Source of the DNA: Gadus chalcogrammus
Taxonomy: Eukaryota > Chordata > Actinopteri > Gadiformes > Gadidae
Assembly: GCF_026213295.1 (NCBI RefSeq)
Contig: NC_079427.1
Location: forward strand, 34,814,846 to 34,878,845
Direction: 5' to 3'
Length of the DNA: 64,000 nt
The notes beneath the pieces are model-generated. The model was not told the origin of the DNA, did no database searches, and saw only the letters and a program-made list of their open reading frames with translations. The position numbers were made by a program, and so were the translations under genes. Shown one piece after another: positions 35,801-50,297 of this stretch (positions are counted from its first letter, which is position 1; each line of letters begins with the position of its first letter).

Positions 35801-38800
35801 GCCCTGTTGGCGAAATTTTCCAAAGACAATTTTCCTTTTCCAAATAACTCCCGCCCACATTAATAATTCTTGGCCATATTTTTTATATAGACTCGGGTTT
35901 CCCCCTTGATGGTTTCCGTATAGTTTGAAGAACATTCCTTGGGCCAATTAGAAGATATACAATTTCCTCGTTTATTGCGCCCCCTAATGGCGAAAAATTC
36001 CGGAATTTTTATCGAACGACAATAAGGTTAGCACCAACATGTCTGTACAATTTGGACTCGATCCGATGTCTGATTTTGGATTTTTTTGGATTTTTGATTT
36101 TCCACGTCTAATTTAGCTAATATTCCAATATTCAAAATGCGACCGTTTCGTCGTCGAAGGTCGGATCAAAAAACTGTTGATGATTTCTTTGCGTGTGCGT
36201 CTGAAGATGCCGTGTGCAAAGTTTTGTGTCAATTGGTAAAGAAATGTGGGAGGAGTAGCGAAAAAACAGTTTTGCGGTTCTCGCGATTTTGCGAAAAAAA
36301 ATTATAGACGCAAATGGGCGTGGCCTATGCCAAAAGATGCAGCAGACTCCAGTGAATCTGTGTGTACAAGGTTTTGAATGTGGGAGGTTCGGTGTGGGAG
36401 TTATAGCCCCAAACGCGTCTTTCCTTGGTATAGCGCCACCTAGTGGCCGGCGTGTCTGGATTTGGTCGTCTGCTTAGAACTCAGGGCCCTGGATCTAGTA
36501 ATGCAATTGGCGTGTCGGCACCATTTACGGTTTGGGCTGTGGACCCACTTCTAGGGGGGAATAATAATAACTAGAACTGCAAGCAGTTATGCAGGGGTCC
36601 AAGAAGTGTGCATTTCGCCGGCACAACGCGACAAGAAATGTGCATTTCGCCGGAAAAACGCGAAGCATGTGTTCAAAACGCTACCCTGAACCTGTGGAGT
36701 AGCGAGAAGTCAGTGTAGCGTTTTCGCGGCGAAATTTTTGTAGAAGATATACAATTTCCTCGTTTATTGCGCCCCCTAATGGCGAAATTTTCCGAAATTT
36801 TTATCCAAGGTCATTAAGGTTAGCACCAACATGTGTCTAACATTTGGAAACGACCCGATATCTAATTTTGGAATTTTTTGTTTTTTTAATTTTCCACGTC
36901 TAATTTAGCTAATAAAATAATATTCAAAACTCTACCGTTTCGTCGTCGAAGGTCGGATCAAAAAACTGTATATGATTTCTTTGCGTGTGCGTCTGAAGAT
37001 GCCGTGTGCAAAGTTTGGTGTTGATTGGTCAAGAAATGTGCGAGGAGTAGCGAAAAAAACAGTTTTGCGGTTTTCGCGATTTAGCGAAAAATATTCATGG
37101 ACGCAAATGGGCGTGGCCTAGGCCAAAAGATGCAGCAGACTCCAGTGCATCTGTGTGTACAAGTTTTTGGACTGTGGGAGGTTCGGTGTGGGAGTTATAG
37201 CCCCAAACGCGTATTCCTTGGTATAGCGCCACCTAGTGGCCGGCATGTCTGGATTTTGTCGTCTGCGTAGTCCGAAGAGATCTGGATCTAGTCATGTAAT
37301 TGGCGTGTGTGCAGCATTTACGGTTTGGGCTGTGGTACCACTTTTAGGGGGGTAAGTATAATAATAATAATAACTAGAACTGCAAGCAGTTATGCAGGGG
37401 TCCAAGAAGTGTGCATTTCGCCGGCACAACGCGACAAGAAATGTGCATTTCGCCGGAAAAACGCGAAGCATGTGTTCAAAACGCTACCCTGAACCTGTGG
37501 AGTAGCGAGAAGTCAGTGTAGCTTTTTCGCGGCGAAATTTTTGTAGAAGATATACAATTTCCTCGTTTATTGCGCCCCCTAATGGCGAAATCTTCCGAAA
37601 TTTTTATCGAAGGTCAATAAGGTTAGCACCAACATGTGTCTAAAATTTGGACTCGATCCGATGTCTAATTTTGGAATTTTTTGGTTTTTTAATTTTCCAC
37701 GTCTAATTTAGCTAATAAAAGAATATTCAAAACTCTACCGTTTCGTCGTCGAAGGTCGGATCAAAAAACTGTATATGATTTCTTTGCGTGTGCGTCTGAA
37801 GATGCCGTGTGCAAAGTTTGGTGTTGTTTGGTCAAGAAATGTGCGAGGAGTAGCGAAAAAACAGTTTTGCGGTTTTCGCGATTTAGCGAAAAATATTCAT
37901 AGACGCAAATGGGCGTGGCCTATACCAAAAGATGCAGCAGACTCCAGTGAATCTGTGTGTACAAGGTTTTGAATGTGGGAGGTTCGGTGTGGGAGTTATA
38001 GCCCCAAACGCGTCTTTCCTTGGTATAGCGCCACCTAGTGGCCGGCGTGTCTGGATTTGGTCGTCTGCTTAGAACTCAGGGCCCTGGATCTAGTCATGCA
38101 ATTGGCGTGTCGGCACCATTTACGGTTTGGGCTGTGGACCCACTTCTAGGGGGGAATAATAATAACTAGAACTGCAAGCAGTTATGCAGGGGTCCAAGAA
38201 GTGTGCATTTCGCCGGCACAACGCGAAGCATGTGTTCAAAAATTGAGAAACAGCGTGTGCCAAAAGATGCAGCTGACTCCAGTGAATCTGTGGATAGAAA
38301 GGTTTTGACTGTGGGAGCTTCGGTGTGGGAGTTATAGCCCAAAACGCATTTCAGAACATTCCATTGGCAAGTTAGGAGATATATTATTTCGTCGTTTATT
38401 TGCGACCCCTTGTGGCGAAATTTTCCAAAGACAATTTTCCTTTGCCAAATAACTCCCGCCCACATTAATAATTCTTGGCCATATTTTTTATATAGACTCG
38501 GGTTTGCCCCTTGATGGTTTCCTTTGAGTTTGAAGAACATTCCTTTGGCCAATAAGAAGATATACAATTTCCTCGTTTATTGCGCCCCCTAATGGCGAAA
38601 TATTCCGAAAATTTTATTGAACGACATTAAGGTTAGCACCAACATGTCTGTAAAATTTGGACTCGTTCCGATGTCTACCTTTGGATTTTTCTGGATTTTT
38701 GATTTTCCACGTCTAATTTAGCTAATATACCAATATTCAAAACGCTACCGTTTCGTCGTCGACGGTCGGATCAAAAAACTGTCCGATAATTTCTTTGCGT

Positions 38801-39174
38801 GTGCGTCTGAAGATGTCGTGTGCAAAGTTTGGTGTTGATTGGTCAAAAAATGTGGGAGGAGTAGGGAAAAAACTGTTTTGCGGTTTTCGCGATTTTGCGA
38901 AAAATATTCATAGACGCAAATGGGCGTGGCCTATGCCAAAAGATGCAGCAGACTCCAGTGCATCTGTGTGTACAAGGTTTTGAATGTGGGAGGTTCGGTG
39001 TGGGAGTTATAGCCCCAAACGCGTATTCCTTGGTATAGCGCCACCTAGTGACCGGCGCGTCTGGATTTTGTCGTCTGCTTAGTCCGAACAGATCTGGATC
39101 TAGTCATGCAATTCGCGTGTCGGCACCATTTACGGTTTGGGCTGTGGTATCACTTTTAGGGGGGCAAGTATAGG

Positions 39175-42100
39175 AATAATAATCCTTACAAAAACAATAG
39201 GGATCCAACCTGTTGGCTTGGACCCCTAATAAGAAAAATCCCTACAAAAACAATAGGGATCCAACCTGTTGGCTTGGACCCCTAATAAGACTAGAACTGC
39301 AAGCAGTTATGCAGGGGTCCAAGAAGTGTGCATTTCGCCGGCACAACGCGACAAGAAATGTGCATTTCGCCGGAAAAAACGCGAAGCATGTGTTCAAAAC
39401 GCTACCCTGAACCTGTGGAGTAGCGAGAAGTCAGTGTAGCGTTTTCGCGGCGAAATTTTTGTAGAAGATATACAATTTCCTCGTTTATTGCGCCCCCTAA
39501 TGGCGAAATTTTCCGAAATTTTTATCGAAGGTCAATAAGGTTAGCACCAACATGTGTCTAAAATTTGGACTCGATCCGATGTCTAATTTTGGAATTTTTT
39601 GTTTTTTTAATTTTCCACGTCTAATTTAGCTAATAAAAGAATATTCAAAACTCTACCGTTTCGTCGTCGAAGGTCGGATCAAAAAACTGTATATGATTTC
39701 TTTGCGTGTGCGTCTGAAGATGCCGTGTGCAAAGTTTGGTGTTGATTGGTCAAGAAATGTGCGAGGAGTAGCGAAAAAACATTTTTGCGGTTTTCGCGAT
39801 TTAGCGAAAAATATTCATAGACGCAAATGGGCGTGGCCTAGGCCAAAAGATGCAGCAGACTCCAGTGAATATGTGGGTACAAGTTTTTGACTGTGGGAGG
39901 TTCGGTGTGGGAGTTATAGCCCCAAACGCGTATTCCTTGGTATAGCGCCACCTAGTGACCGGCGCGTCTGGATTTTGTCGTCTGCTTAGTCCGAACAGAT
40001 CTGGATCTAGTCATGCAATTCGCGTGTCGGCACCATTTACGGTTTGGGCTGTGGTCCCACTTTTAGGGGGGTAAGAATAACTAGAACTGCAAGCAGTTAT
40101 GCAGGGGTCCAAGAAGTGTGCATTTCGCCGGCACAACGCGACAAGAAATGTGCATTTCGCCGGCACAACGCGAAGCATGTGTTCAAAACGCTACCCTCAA
40201 CCTGTGGATACAAAGGATTTGACTGTGGTAGGAGTAGCGAGAAGTCAGTGTAGCGTTTTCGCGGCGAAATTTTGTAGAAGATATACAATTTCCTCGTTTA
40301 TTGCGCCCCCTAATGGCGAAATATTCCGATTTTTTTATTGAACGCCATTAAGGGTAGCACCGACATGTGTCTACAATTTGGACTTGATCCGATGTCGAAT
40401 TCTGATTTTTTTGGGATTTTTGATTTTCCACGTCTAATTTAGCTAATGAACAAATATTCAAAACGCTACCGTTTCGTCGTCGAAGGTCGGATCAAAAAAC
40501 TGTATACGATTCCTTTGCGTGTGCGTCTGAAGATGTCGTGTGCAAAGTTTGGTGTCGATTGGTCAAGAAATGTGGGAGGAGTAGGGAAAAAACAGTTTTG
40601 CGGTTTTCGCGATTTAGCGAAAAATATTCATGGACGCAAATGGGCGTGGCCTAGGCCAAAAGATGCAGCAGACTCCAGTGCATCTGTGTGTACAAGTTTT
40701 TGGACTGTGGGAGGTTCGGTGTGGGAGTTATAGCCCCAAACGCGTATTCCTTGGTATAGCGCCACCTAGGGACCGGCGTGTCTGGATTTTTTTATCTGAG
40801 TAGCGGTGCCGATTCTGGGTCTAGTCATGCAATTGGCGCGTGTGCACCATTTACGGTTTGGGCTGTGGTCCCACTTTCAAGCCTGTAAGTATAACTAGAA
40901 CTGCAAGCAGTTATGCAGGGGTCCAAGAAGTGTGCATTTCGCCGGCACAACGCGACAAGAAATGTGCATTTCGCCGGCACAACGCGAAGCATGTGTTCAA
41001 AACGCTACCCTCAACCTGTGGATACAAAGGATTTGACTGTGGTAGGAGTAGCGAGAAGTCAGTGTAGCGTTTTCGCGGCGAAATTTTGTAGAAGATATAC
41101 AATTTCCTCGTTTATTGCGCCCCCTAATGGCGAAATATTCCGATTTTTTTATTGAACGCCATTAAGGGTAGCACCGACATGTGTCTAAAATTTGGACTTG
41201 ATCCGATGTCGAATTCTGATTTTTTTGGGATTTTTGATTTTCCACGTCTAATTTAGCTAATGAACAAATATTCAAAACGCTACCGTTTCGTCGTCGAAGG
41301 TCGGATCAAAAAACTGTATACAATTCCTTTGCGTGTGCGTCTGAAGATGTCGTGTGCAAAGTTTGGTGTCGATTGGTCAAGAAATGTGGGAGGAGTAGGG
41401 AAAAAACAGTTTTGCGGTTTTCGCGATTTAGCGAAAAATATTCATTGACGCAAATGGGCGTGGCCTAGGCCAAAAGATGCAGCAGACTCCAGTGCATCTG
41501 TGTGTACAAGTTTTTGGACTGTGGGAGGTTCGGTGTGGGAGTTATAGCCCCAAACGCGTATTCCTTGGTATAGCGCCACCTAGGGACCGGCGTGTCTGGA
41601 TTTTGTTATCTGAGTAGCGGTGCCGATTCTGGGTCTAGTCATGCAATTGGCGCGTGTGCACCATTTACGGTTTGGGCTGTGGTCCCACTTTCAAGCCTGT
41701 AAGTATAATAATAATCCTTACAAAAACAATAGGGATCCAACCTGTTGGCTTGGACCCCTAACTAGAACTGCAAGCAGTTATGCAGGGGTCCAAGAAGTGT
41801 GCATTTCGCCGGCACAACGCGAAGCATGTGTTCAAAACGCTACCCTGAACCTGTGGATACAAAGGATTTGACTGTGGTATGAGTAGCGAGAAGTCAGTGT
41901 AGCGTTTTCGCGGCGAAATTTTGTAGAAGATATACAATATCCTCGTTTATTGCGCCCCCATTGGTGAAATTTTCCGAAATTTTTATCGAACGTCATTAAG
42001 GTTAGCACCAACATGTGTGTAGAGTTTGGACTCGATCCGATGTCTAATTTTGGATTTCTTTGGATTTTTAATTTTCCACGTCTAATTTTGCTAATAAACA

Positions 42101-42602
42101 AATATTCAAAACTCTACCGTTTCGTCGTCGAAGGTCGGATCAAAAAACTGTCTATGATTTCTTTGCGTGTGCGTCTGAAGATGCCATGTGCAAAGTTTGG
42201 TGGTGATCGGGCGAGAAATGTGGGAGGAGTAGCGAAAAAAACAGTTTTGCGGTTTTCGCGATTTAGCGAAAAATATTCATAGACGCAAATGGGCGTGGCC
42301 TAGGCCAAAAGATGCAGCAGACTCCAGTGCATCTGTCTGTACAAGTTTTTGGACGCTGGGAGGTTCGGTGTGGGAGTTATAGTCCCAAACGTGTTTCTCC
42401 TTGGTATAGCGCCACCTAGTGGCCGGCATGTCTGGATTTGGTTATCTGAGTAGCGGTGCCGGTACTGGTTCTAGTCATGCAATTGGCGCGTGTGCACCTT
42501 TTACGGTTTGGGCTGTAGTCCAACAAGTACGGGGGGAAGAATAATAATAGGAAAAATCCTTACAAAAACAATAGGGATCCAACCTGTTGGCTTGGACCCC
42601 TA
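39175..42602. repeat. Higher-order duplication, member 2 (with 14228-17652)
   Basis: Second copy of the four-monomer block. An extra A near 39371 shifts the offset by one relative to the first monomer. Confidence 0.85.
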
Positions 42603-45600
42603 ATAACTAGAACTGCAAGCAGTTATGCAGGGGTCCAAGAAGTGTGCATTTCGCCGGCACAACGCGACACGAAATGTGCGTTTCGCCGGCACACGCTACC
42701 CTGAACCTGTGGATACAAAGGATTTGACTGTGGTAGGAGTAGCGAGAAGTCAGTGTAGCGTTTTCGCGGTGAAATTTTGTAGAAGATATACAATTTCCTC
42801 GTTTATGGCGCCCCCTAATGGCGAAATTTTCCGATTTTTTTATCGAACGACAATAAGGTTAGCACCAACATGTGTGTAAAATTTGGAATCGATCCGATGT
42901 CTAATTTTGGATTTCTTTGGATTTCTGATATTCCACGTCTAATTTAGCTAATAAACAAATATTCAAAACTCTACCGTTTCGTCCTCAAAGGTCGGATCAA
43001 AAAACTGTATATGATTTCTTTGCGTGTGCGTCTGAAGATGCCGTGTGCAAAGTTTGGTGTTGATTGGTCAAGAAATGTGCGAGGAGTAGCGAAAAAACAG
43101 TTTTGCGGTTTTCGCGATTTAGCGAAAAATATTCATAGACGCAAATGGGCGTGGCCTAGGCCAAAAGATGCAGCAGACTCCAGTGCATCTGTGTGTACAA
43201 GTTTTTGGACTGTGGGAGGTTCGGTGTGGGAGTTATAGCCCCAAACGCGTCTTTCCTTGGTATAGCGCCACCTAGTGGCCGGCGTGTCTGGATTTGGTCG
43301 TCTGCTTAGAACTCAGGGCCCTGGATCTAGTCATGCAATTGGCTTGTCGGCACCATTTACGGTTTGGGCTGTGGACCCACTTCTAGGGGGGAATAATAAT
43401 AATAATAATAACTAGAACTGCAAGCAGTTATGCAGGGGTCCAAGAAGTGTGCATTTCGCCGGCACAACGCGACAAGAAATGTGCGTTTCGCCGGCACAAC
43501 GCAAAGCATGTGTTTAAAACGCTACCCTGAACCTGTGGATACAAAGTATTTGACTGTGGTAGGAGTAGCGAGAAGTCAGTGTGGCGTTTTCGCGGCGAAA
43601 TTTTGTAGAAGATATACAATTTCCTCGTTTATTGCGCCCCCTAATGGCGAAATTTTCCGAAATGTTTATCGAACGACATTAAGGTTAGCACCAACATGTG
43701 TGTAAAATTCGGACTTGATCCGATGTCTAATTTTGGTATTTTTTGAATTTTTGCGTTTCGACGTAAAACGTAGCTAATAAACAAATATTCAAAACTCTAC
43801 CGTTTCGTCGTCGAAGGTCGGATCAAAAAACTGTCTATCAATTCTTTGCGTGTGCGTCCGAAGATGCCGTGTGCAAAGTTTGGTGTTGATTGGTCCAAAA
43901 ATGTGGGAGGAGTAGCGAAAATACAGTTTAGCGGTTTTCGCGATTTTGCGAAAAAAAATTATGGACGCAAATGGGCGTGGCCTATGCCAAAAGATGCAGC
44001 AGACTCCAGTGCATCTGTGTGTACAAGTTTTTGGACTCTGGGAGGTTCGGTGTGGGAGTTATAGCCCCAAACGCGTATTCCTTGGTATAGCGCCACCTAG
44101 TGGCCGGCGTGTCTGGATTTTGTCGTCTGCGTACACATCACAGACCTGGATCTAGTCATGCAATTCGCGTGTCGGCACCACTTACGGTTTGGGCTGTGGT
44201 ATCACTTTTAGGGGGGCAAGTATAGGAATAATAATCCTTACAAAAACAATAGGGATCCAACCTGTTGGCTTGGACCCCTAACAAGAAGTGTGCATTTCGC
44301 CGGCACAACGCGACAAGAAATGTGCGTTTCGCCGGCACACGCTACCCTGAACCTGTGGATACAAAGGATTTGACTGTGGTAGGAGTAGCGAGAAGTCAGT
44401 GTAGCGTTTTACGCGGCGAAATTTTTTAGAAGATATACAATTTCCTTGTTTATTGCGCCCCCTAATGGCGAAATTTTCCGATATTTTTATCGAACGTCAT
44501 TAAGGTTAGCACCAACATGTCTGTAAAATTTGGGCTCGATCCGATGTATAAATCTGGATTTCTTCGGATTTTTGACTTTTCACGTCTAATTTAGCTAATA
44601 AACAAATATTCAAAACGCTACCGTTTCGTCGTCGAAGGTCGGATCAAAAAAGTGTCTAGGATTTCTTTGCGTGTGCGTCTGAAGATGTCGTGTGCAAAGT
44701 TTGGTGTTGATCGGGCGAGAAATGTGGGAGGAGTAGCGAAAAAACAGTTTTGCGGTTTTCGCGATTTAGCGAAAAATATTCATAGACGCAAATGGGCGTG
44801 GCCTAGGCCAAAAGATGCAGCAGACTCCAGTGAATCTGTGTGTACAAGTTTTTGGACTCTGGGAGGTTCGGTGTGGAAGTTATAGCCCCAAACGCGTATT
44901 CCTTGGTATAGCGCCACCTAGGGACCGGCGTGTCTGGATTTTGTTATCTGAGTAGCGGTGCCGATTCTGGATCTAGTCATGCAATTGGCGCGTGTGCACC
45001 ATTTACGGTTTGGGCTGTGGTACCACTTCTAAGGCGTACGAAATAATAATAATCCTTACAAAAACAATAGGGATCCAACCTGTTGGCTTGGACCCCTAAT
45101 AAAAAAAATCCTTACAAAAACAATAGGGATCCAACCTGTTGGCTTGGACCCCTAACTAGAACTGCAAGCAGTTATGCAGGGGTCCAAGAAGTGTGCATTT
45201 CGCCGGCACAACGCGACAAGAAATGTGCATTTCGCCGGCACAACGCGAAGCATGTGTTCAAAACGCTACCCTGAACCTGAACCAGGATTTGACTGTGGTA
45301 GGAGTAGCGAGAAGTCAGTGTAGCGTTTTTGCGGCGAAATTTTGTAGAAGATATACAATTTCCTCGTTTATTGCGCCCCCTTATGGCGAAAATTTCCGCA
45401 TTTTTTATCGAACGTCATTAAGGTTAGCACCGACATGTGTGTAAAATTTGGACTCGATCCGATGTCTAATTTAGGATTTTTTTTGATTTTTGATTTTCCA
45501 CGTCTAATTTAGCTAATAAACAAATATTCAAAACGCTACCGTTTCGTCGTCGAAGGTCGGATCAAAAAAGTATATATGATTTCTTTGCGTGTGCGTCTGC

Positions 45601-48600
45601 AGATGTCGTGTGCAAAGTTTGGTGTCGATTGATCAAGAAATGTGGGAGGAGTAGGGAAAAAACAGTTTTGCGGTTTTCGCGATTTAGCGAAAAATATTCA
45701 TGGACGCAAATGGGCGTGGCCTAGGCCAAAAGATGCAGCAGACTCCAGTGCATCTGTGTGTACAAGTTTTTGGACTCTGGGAGGTTCGGTGTCGGAGTTA
45801 TAGTCCCAAACGTGTTTCATCTTGGTATAGCGCCACCTAGTGGCCGGCATGTCTGGATTTGGTTATCTGAGTAGCGGTGCCGGTACTGGTTCTAGTCATG
45901 CAATTGGCGCGTGTGCACCATTTACGGTTTGGGCTGTAGTCCAACAAGTACGGGGGGAAGAATAATAATAGGAAAAATCCTTAGAAAAACAATAGGGATC
46001 CAACCTGTTGGCTTGGACCCCTAATAATAACTAGAACTGCAAGCAGTTATGCAGGGGTCCAAGAAGTGTGCATTTCGCCGGCACAACGCGACACGAAATG
46101 TGCGTTTCGCCGGCACACGCTACCCTGAACCTGTGGATACAAAGGATTTGACTGTGGTAGGAGTAGCGAGAAGTCAGTGTAGCGTTTTCGCGGTGAAATT
46201 TTGTAGAAGATATACAATTTCCTCGTTTATGGCGCCCCCTAATGGCGAAATTTTCCGATTTTTTTATCGAACGACAATAAGGTTAGCACCAACATGTGTG
46301 TAAAATTTGGAATCGATCCGATGTCTAATTTTGGATTTCTTTGGATTTTTGATATTCCACGTCTAATTTAGCTAATAAACCAATATTCAAAACTCTACCG
46401 TTTCGTCCTCAAAGGTCGGATCAAAAAACTGTATATGATTTCTTTGCGTGTGCGTCTGAAGATGCCGTGTGCAAAGTTTGGTGTTGATTGGTCAAGAAAT
46501 GTGCGAGGAGTAGCGAAAAAACAGTTTTGCGGTTTTCGCAATTTAGCGAAAAATATTCATGGACGCAAATGGGCGTGGCCTAGGCCAAAAGATGCAGCAG
46601 ACTCCAGTGCATCTGTGTGTACAAGTTTTTGGACTGTGGGAGGTTCGGTGTGGGAGTTATAGCCCCAAACGCGTATTCCTTGGTATAGCGCCACCTAGTG
46701 GCCGGGGTGTCTGGATTTTGTCGTCTGCATAGTCTTCACTGACCTGGATCTAGTCATGCAATTGGCGTGTGTGCAACATTTACGGTATGGGCTGTATTCC
46801 CACTTTCTTGGTAGGAAGTATAATAACTAGAACTGCAAGCAGTTATGCAGGGGTCCAAGAAGTGTGCATTTCGCCGGCACAACGCGACAAGAAATGTGCG
46901 TTTCGCCGGCACAACGCGAAGCATGTGTTCAAAACGCTACCCTGAACCTGTGGATACAAAGGATTTGACTGTGGTAGGAGTAGCGAGAAGTCAGTTCGCA
47001 GCAAAATTTTTTAGAAGATATACAATTTCCTCGTTTATGGCACCCCCTAATGGAGAAATTTTCCGATTTTTTTATCGAACGGCATTAAGGTTAGCACGAA
47101 CATGTCTGTAAAATTTGGACTCGTTCCGATGTCTACTTTTGGATTTTTCTGGATTTTTGATTTTCCACGTCTAATTTAGCTCATAAACCAATATTCAAAA
47201 CGCTCCCGTTTCGTCAACGAAGGTCGGATCAAAAAATTGTCCGATAATTTCTTTGCGCGTGCGTCTGAAGATGTCGTGTGCAAAGTTTGGTGTCGATTGG
47301 TCAAGAAATGTGGGAGTAGTAGGGAAAAAACAGTTTTTCGGTTTTCGCGATATTGCGAAAAAAAATTATAGACGCAAATGGGCGTGGCCTATGGCAAAAG
47401 ATGCAGCAGACTCCAGTGAATATGTGGGTACAAGTTTTTGACTGTGGGAGGTTCGGTGTGGGAGTTATAGCCCCAAACGCGTATTCCTTGGTATAGCGCC
47501 ACCTAGTGACCGGCGTGTCTGGATTTTGTCGTCTGAATAGTCTTCACGGACCTGGATCTAGTCATGCAATTGGCATGTCGGCACCATTTACGGTCTGGGC
47601 TGTGGTACCACTTTCTTGGTAGGAAGTATAATAAAAAAAATCCTTACAAAAACAATAGGGATCCAACCTGTTGGCTTGGACCCCTAACTAGAACTGCAAG
47701 CAGTTATGCAGGGGTCCAAGAAGTGTGCATTTCGCCGGCACAACGCGACAAGAAATGTGCATTTCGCCGGAAAAACGCGAAGCATGTGTTCAAAACGCTA
47801 CCCTGAACCTGTGGAGTAGCGAGAAGTCAGTGTAGCGTTTTCGCGGCGAAATTTTTGTAGAAGATATACAATTTCCTCGTTTATTGCGCCCCCTAATGGC
47901 GAAATTTTCCGAAATTTTTATCGAAGGTCATTAAGGTTAGCACCAACATGTGTCTAAAATTTGGACTCGATCCGATGTCTAATTTTGGAATTCTTTGGTT
48001 TTTTAATTTTCCACGTCTAATTTAGCTAATAAAAGAATATTCAAAACTCTACCGTTTCGTCGTCGAAGGTCGGATCAAAAAAGTGTATATAATTTCTTTG
48101 CGTGTGCGTCTGAAGATGCCGTGTGCAAAGTTTGGTGTTGATTGGTCAAGAAATGTGCGAGGAGTAGCGAAAAAACAGTTTTGCGGTTTTCGCGATTTAG
48201 CGAAAAATATTCATTGACGCAAATGGGCGTGGCCTAGACCAAAAGATGCAGCAGACTCCAGTGCATCTGTGTGTACACGTTTTTGGACTGTGGGAGGTTC
48301 GGTGTGGGAGTTATAGCCCCAAACGCGTATTCCTTGGTATAGCGCCACCTAGTGGCCGGCATGTCTGGATTTTGTCGTCTGCGTAGTCCGAAGAGATCTG
48401 GATCTAGTCATGTAATTGGCGTGTGTGCACCATTTACGGTTTGGGCTGTGGTACCACTTTTAGGGGGGTAAGTATAAAAATAATAATAACTAGAACTGCA
48501 AGCAGTTATGCAGGGGTCCAAGAAGTGTGCATTTCGCCGGCACAACGCGACAAGAAATGTGCATTTCGCCGGCACAACGCGAAGCATGTGTTCAAAACGC

Positions 48601-50121
48601 TACCCTGAACCTGTGGATACAAAGGATTTGACTGTGGTAGGAGTAGCGAGGAGTCAGTGTGGCGTTTTCGCGGCGAAATTTTGTAGAAGATATACAATTT
48701 CCTCGTTTATTGCGCCCCCTAACGGCGAAATTGTCCGACATTTTTATCGAACATCATTAAGGTTAGCACCAACATGTTTGTAGAATTTGGACTCGATCCG
48801 ATGTCTAATTTTGGATTTTTTTGGATTTTTAATTTTCCACGTCTAATTTAGCTAATAAACAAATATTCAAAACTCTACCGTTTCGTTGTCGAAGGTTGGA
48901 TCAAAAAACTGTTGATGATTTCTTTGCTTGTGCGTCTGACGATGTTGTGTGCAAAGTTTGGTGTTGATTGGTCAAGAAATGTGGGAGGAGTAGCGAAAAA
49001 ACAGTTTTGCGGTTTTCGCGATTTTGCGAAAAATATTCATAGACGCAAATGGGCGTGGCCTAGGCCAAAAGATGCAGCAGACTCCAGTGCATCTGTGTGT
49101 ACAAGTTTTTGGACTCTGGGAGGTTCGGTGTGGGAGTTATAGCCCCAAACGCATTTTCCCTTGGTATAGCGCCACCTAGGGACCGGCGTGTCTGGATTTG
49201 GTTATCTGAGTAGCGGTGCCGGACCTGGATCTAGTCATGCAATTGGCGTGTGTGCACCGTTTACGGTTTGGGCTGTAGTCCCACTTCTATGGCGGGAAGA
49301 ATAATAACTAGAACTGCAAGCAGTTATGCAGGGGTCCAAGAAGTGTGCATTTCGCCGGCACAACGCGACAAGAAATGTGCATTTCGCCGGCACAACGCGA
49401 AGCATGTGTTCAAAACGCTACCCTGTACCTGTGGATACAAAGGATTTGACTGTGGTACGAGTAGCGAGAAGTCAGTGTAGCGTTTTCGCGGCGAAATTTT
49501 GTAGAAGATATACAATTTCCTTGTTTATTGCGCCCCCTAATGGCGAAATTTTCCGATATTTTTATCGAACGTCATTAAGGTTAGCACCAACATGTCTGTA
49601 AAATTTGGGCTCAATCCGATGTATAATTCTGGATTTCTTCGGATTCTTGACTTTTCACGTCTAATTTAGCTAATAAACAAATATTCAAAACGCTACCGTT
49701 TCGTCGTCGAAGGTCGGATCAAAAAAGTGTCTAGGATTTCTTTGCGTGTGCGTCTGAAGATGTCGTGTGCAAAGTTTGGTGTTGATCGGGCGAGAAATGT
49801 GGGAGGAGTAGCGAAAAAACAGTTTTGCGGTTTTCGCGATTTAGCGAAAAATATTCATAGACGCAAATGGGCGTGGCCTAGGCCAAAAGATGCAGCAGAC
49901 TCCAGTGCATCTGTGTGTACAAGTTTTTGGACTCTGGGAGGTTCGGTGTGGAAGTTATAGCCCCAAACGCGTATTCCTTGGTATAGCGCCACCTAGGGAC
50001 CGGCGTGTCTGGATTTTGTTATCTGAGTAGCGGTGCCGATTCTGGATCTAGTCATGCAATTGGCGCGTGTGCACCATTTACGGTTTGGGCTGTGGTACCA
50101 CTTCTAAGGCGTACGAAATAA

Positions 50122-50297
50122 TAATAATAATAATCCTTACAAAAACAATAGGGATCCAACCTGTTGGCTTGGACCCCTAATAATCCTTACAAAAACAATA
50201 GGGATCCAACCTGTTGGCTTGGACCCCTAATAATAATAAAAAAAATCCTTACAAAAACAATAGGGATCCAACCTGTTGGCTTGGACCCCTAATAATA
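50122..50297. repeat. Three tandem spacer repeats
   Basis: Copies start near 50132, 50183 and 50245, separated by TAA/AAA tracts. A four-copy cluster follows at 51123-51340. Confidence 0.85.

Noticed and set aside
15149..49515. Recurring 63-codon minus-strand ORF (MYIFYKISPRK onward)
   Set aside because: Antisense shadow of the conserved first third of the satellite monomer.
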